Shown piece after piece: positions 5,945 through 6,094 of a stretch of DNA of 6,094 bases. The stretch comes from CAYUJH01 sp964394585 (GTDB taxonomy: Bacteria; Bacteroidota; Bacteroidia; Cytophagales; Flammeovirgaceae). The position numbers and the translations under genes are program-made. Where the stretch lies: the NCBI GenBank assembly GCA_964394585.1, contig CAYMYI010000182.1, positions 1 to 6,094 on the forward strand, read 5' to 3'. Positions within the stretch are counted from its first letter, which is position 1, and each line of letters begins with the position of its first letter. The notes below the pieces were generated by a model that was given only the letters and a program-made list of their open reading frames with translations, ran no database searches and was not told the DNA's origin.

Positions 5945-6094
5945 ATGAATGCAATACTACATGAAGAACTGGTCCGGCGTTGTATCGCCGGAAATACAGA
6001 AGCTCAATATGAGTTTTACCAACAGTATGCAAAAGCCATGTTCGGCATTTGTTTACGGATGATGAAAGATTCGGCTGCTGCAGAGGATGCCCTA
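5945..6094 (+). CDS. ECF-type RNA polymerase sigma factor, N-terminal part (3'-truncated)
   Basis: The first 50 codons of a sigma-70-family gene run off the end of the window with no stop. The start is the ATG at 5945; the frame upstream has no other ATG before a TAA at 5906-5908. The visible protein starts with an ECF-like helix, LVRRCIAGNTEAQYEFYQQY (9-28), followed by the region 2.1/2.2 signature AKAMFGICLRMMKDSAAAED (29-48), which matches the usual Met-Phe/Tyr-x-Ile-Cys-x-Arg, Lys-Asp and Ala-Glu-Asp pattern of Bacteroidota sigma factors. Region 2.2 normally contacts the beta' coiled coil of core polymerase. The promoter-reading parts (2.4 and region 4) and any anti-sigma gene lie outside the window. 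It is divergent from the LVIVD lipoprotein gene, 130 nt apart. Whether it controls that operon cannot be seen here. Confidence 0.85.
   Translation, partial: MNAILHEELVRRCIAGNTEAQYEFYQQYAKAMFGICLRMMKDSAAAEDAL

Overview
The window looks like an ordinary chromosomal segment from a member of the Bacteroidota. Three things point there: start sites lack strong Shine-Dalgarno sequences; one candidate promoter matches the TAnnTTTG type of box; and the gene content fits, with an LVIVD-repeat surface lipoprotein paired with a small beta-barrel, an ECF sigma factor and a Bacteroidota-style ATP-dependent PEP carboxykinase. The order below phylum cannot be fixed from sequence reading alone; a Cytophagia- or Chitinophagia-like lineage is a guess.

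Layout. Positions 1-547 (+) hold the C-terminal part of a Sfp/AcpS-superfamily 4'-phosphopantetheinyl transferase whose start lies outside the window. Positions 614-1294 (+) encode a complete SRAP (YedK/HMCES-type) abasic-site DNA-protein crosslinking protein. A strong hairpin at 1304-1338 separates it from the convergent pckA (1357-3009, -), an ATP-dependent PEP carboxykinase with all catalytic motifs intact. Upstream of pckA on the same strand is scpB (3086-3649, -), a chromosome-segregation winged-helix protein starting at GTG. Next on the minus strand is a probable two-gene operon: a lipoprotein with a predicted LVIVD-repeat beta-propeller (4456-5814) followed 33 nt later by a small outer-membrane beta-barrel (3808-4422). 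A 130-bp intergenic region containing a 13-bp near-palindrome separates this operon from a divergent ECF sigma factor (5945 to beyond 6094, +).

How the genes work together. The first four genes are housekeeping or maintenance genes (carrier-protein activation, abasic-site protection, gluconeogenesis/anaplerosis, chromosome condensation), and no shared pathway is evident. The only local group that suggests a functional unit is the lipoprotein/barrel pair, which probably forms an outer-membrane-associated module of unknown role and might be regulated by or with the divergent sigma factor. I see no mobile element, CRISPR array, tRNA, rRNA, defence system or other clearly undescribed system. No gene-free stretch exceeds 300 bases; the longest is 3650-3807 (158 bp).
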